Source of the DNA: Candidatus Cloacimonadota bacterium
GTDB lineage: Bacteria > Hydrothermota > E44-bin80
DNA length: 7,177 nt
NCBI GenBank assembly: GCA_004376305.1
Contig: SOKD01000113.1
Location: forward strand, 1 to 7,177
Direction of reading: 5' to 3'
In this document: positions 7,161 to 7,177 of the stretch, in pieces
How positions within the stretch are numbered: position 1 is the first letter of the stretch
How the letters are laid out: each line of letters starts with the position of its first letter
Position numbers and translations under genes: made by a program
Notes under the pieces: generated by a model
The model's database searches: none
What the model was told of the DNA's origin: nothing
What the model saw: only the letters and a program-made list of their open reading frames with translations

Positions 7161-7177
7161 TTTTCTAAATTATCCGG

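Overview
The window holds three genes, all on the minus strand, so transcription runs from high to low coordinates. They are a CheY-like response regulator (7149-6688), a hybrid histidine kinase (6701-4743), and a very large protein that starts at 4591 and runs off the left edge still open (1530 codons visible). Every recognisable domain belongs to signal transduction. No RNA gene, transposon, CRISPR array or metabolic gene was found.

The DNA is AT-rich by eye. The mix of an Rcp1-type regulator, a REC-PAS-HisKA-HATPase-REC kinase and a Ser/Thr kinase fused to a sigma-54 activator domain suits an environmental Gram-negative-type bacterium rich in signalling genes. Brocadiales (anammox Planctomycetota), Desulfobacterota or Nitrospirota are plausible. 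This is an impression from gene style, and nothing in the window settles it.

Right part (4743-7160): the small response regulator has a strong AGGAGG ribosome binding site and overlaps the hybrid kinase gene by 14 bases, so the two are almost certainly co-transcribed and probably translationally coupled. Neither has a DNA-binding output domain. They look like a phosphorelay or protein-interaction module.

Middle (4592-4742): a 151-base gap carries a perfect 7-bp GC-rich hairpin and a possible sigma-70-type promoter placed so close to the next start codon that a leaderless transcript is possible.

Left part (1-4591): one uninterrupted reading frame encodes, in order, a Ser/Thr kinase domain of the HstK-like type (no glycines in the nucleotide loop), an AAA_16/STAND-type ATPase, a long TPR-like helical region, a GAF domain and a sigma-54-interacting AAA+ domain with intact GETGTGKE, GAFTGA and Walker B motifs. 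The polypeptide appears to join eukaryotic-like kinase signalling directly to sigma-54 promoter activation. The arginine-finger region and any DNA-binding domain lie beyond the left edge. This chimeric regulator is the most interesting object in the window.
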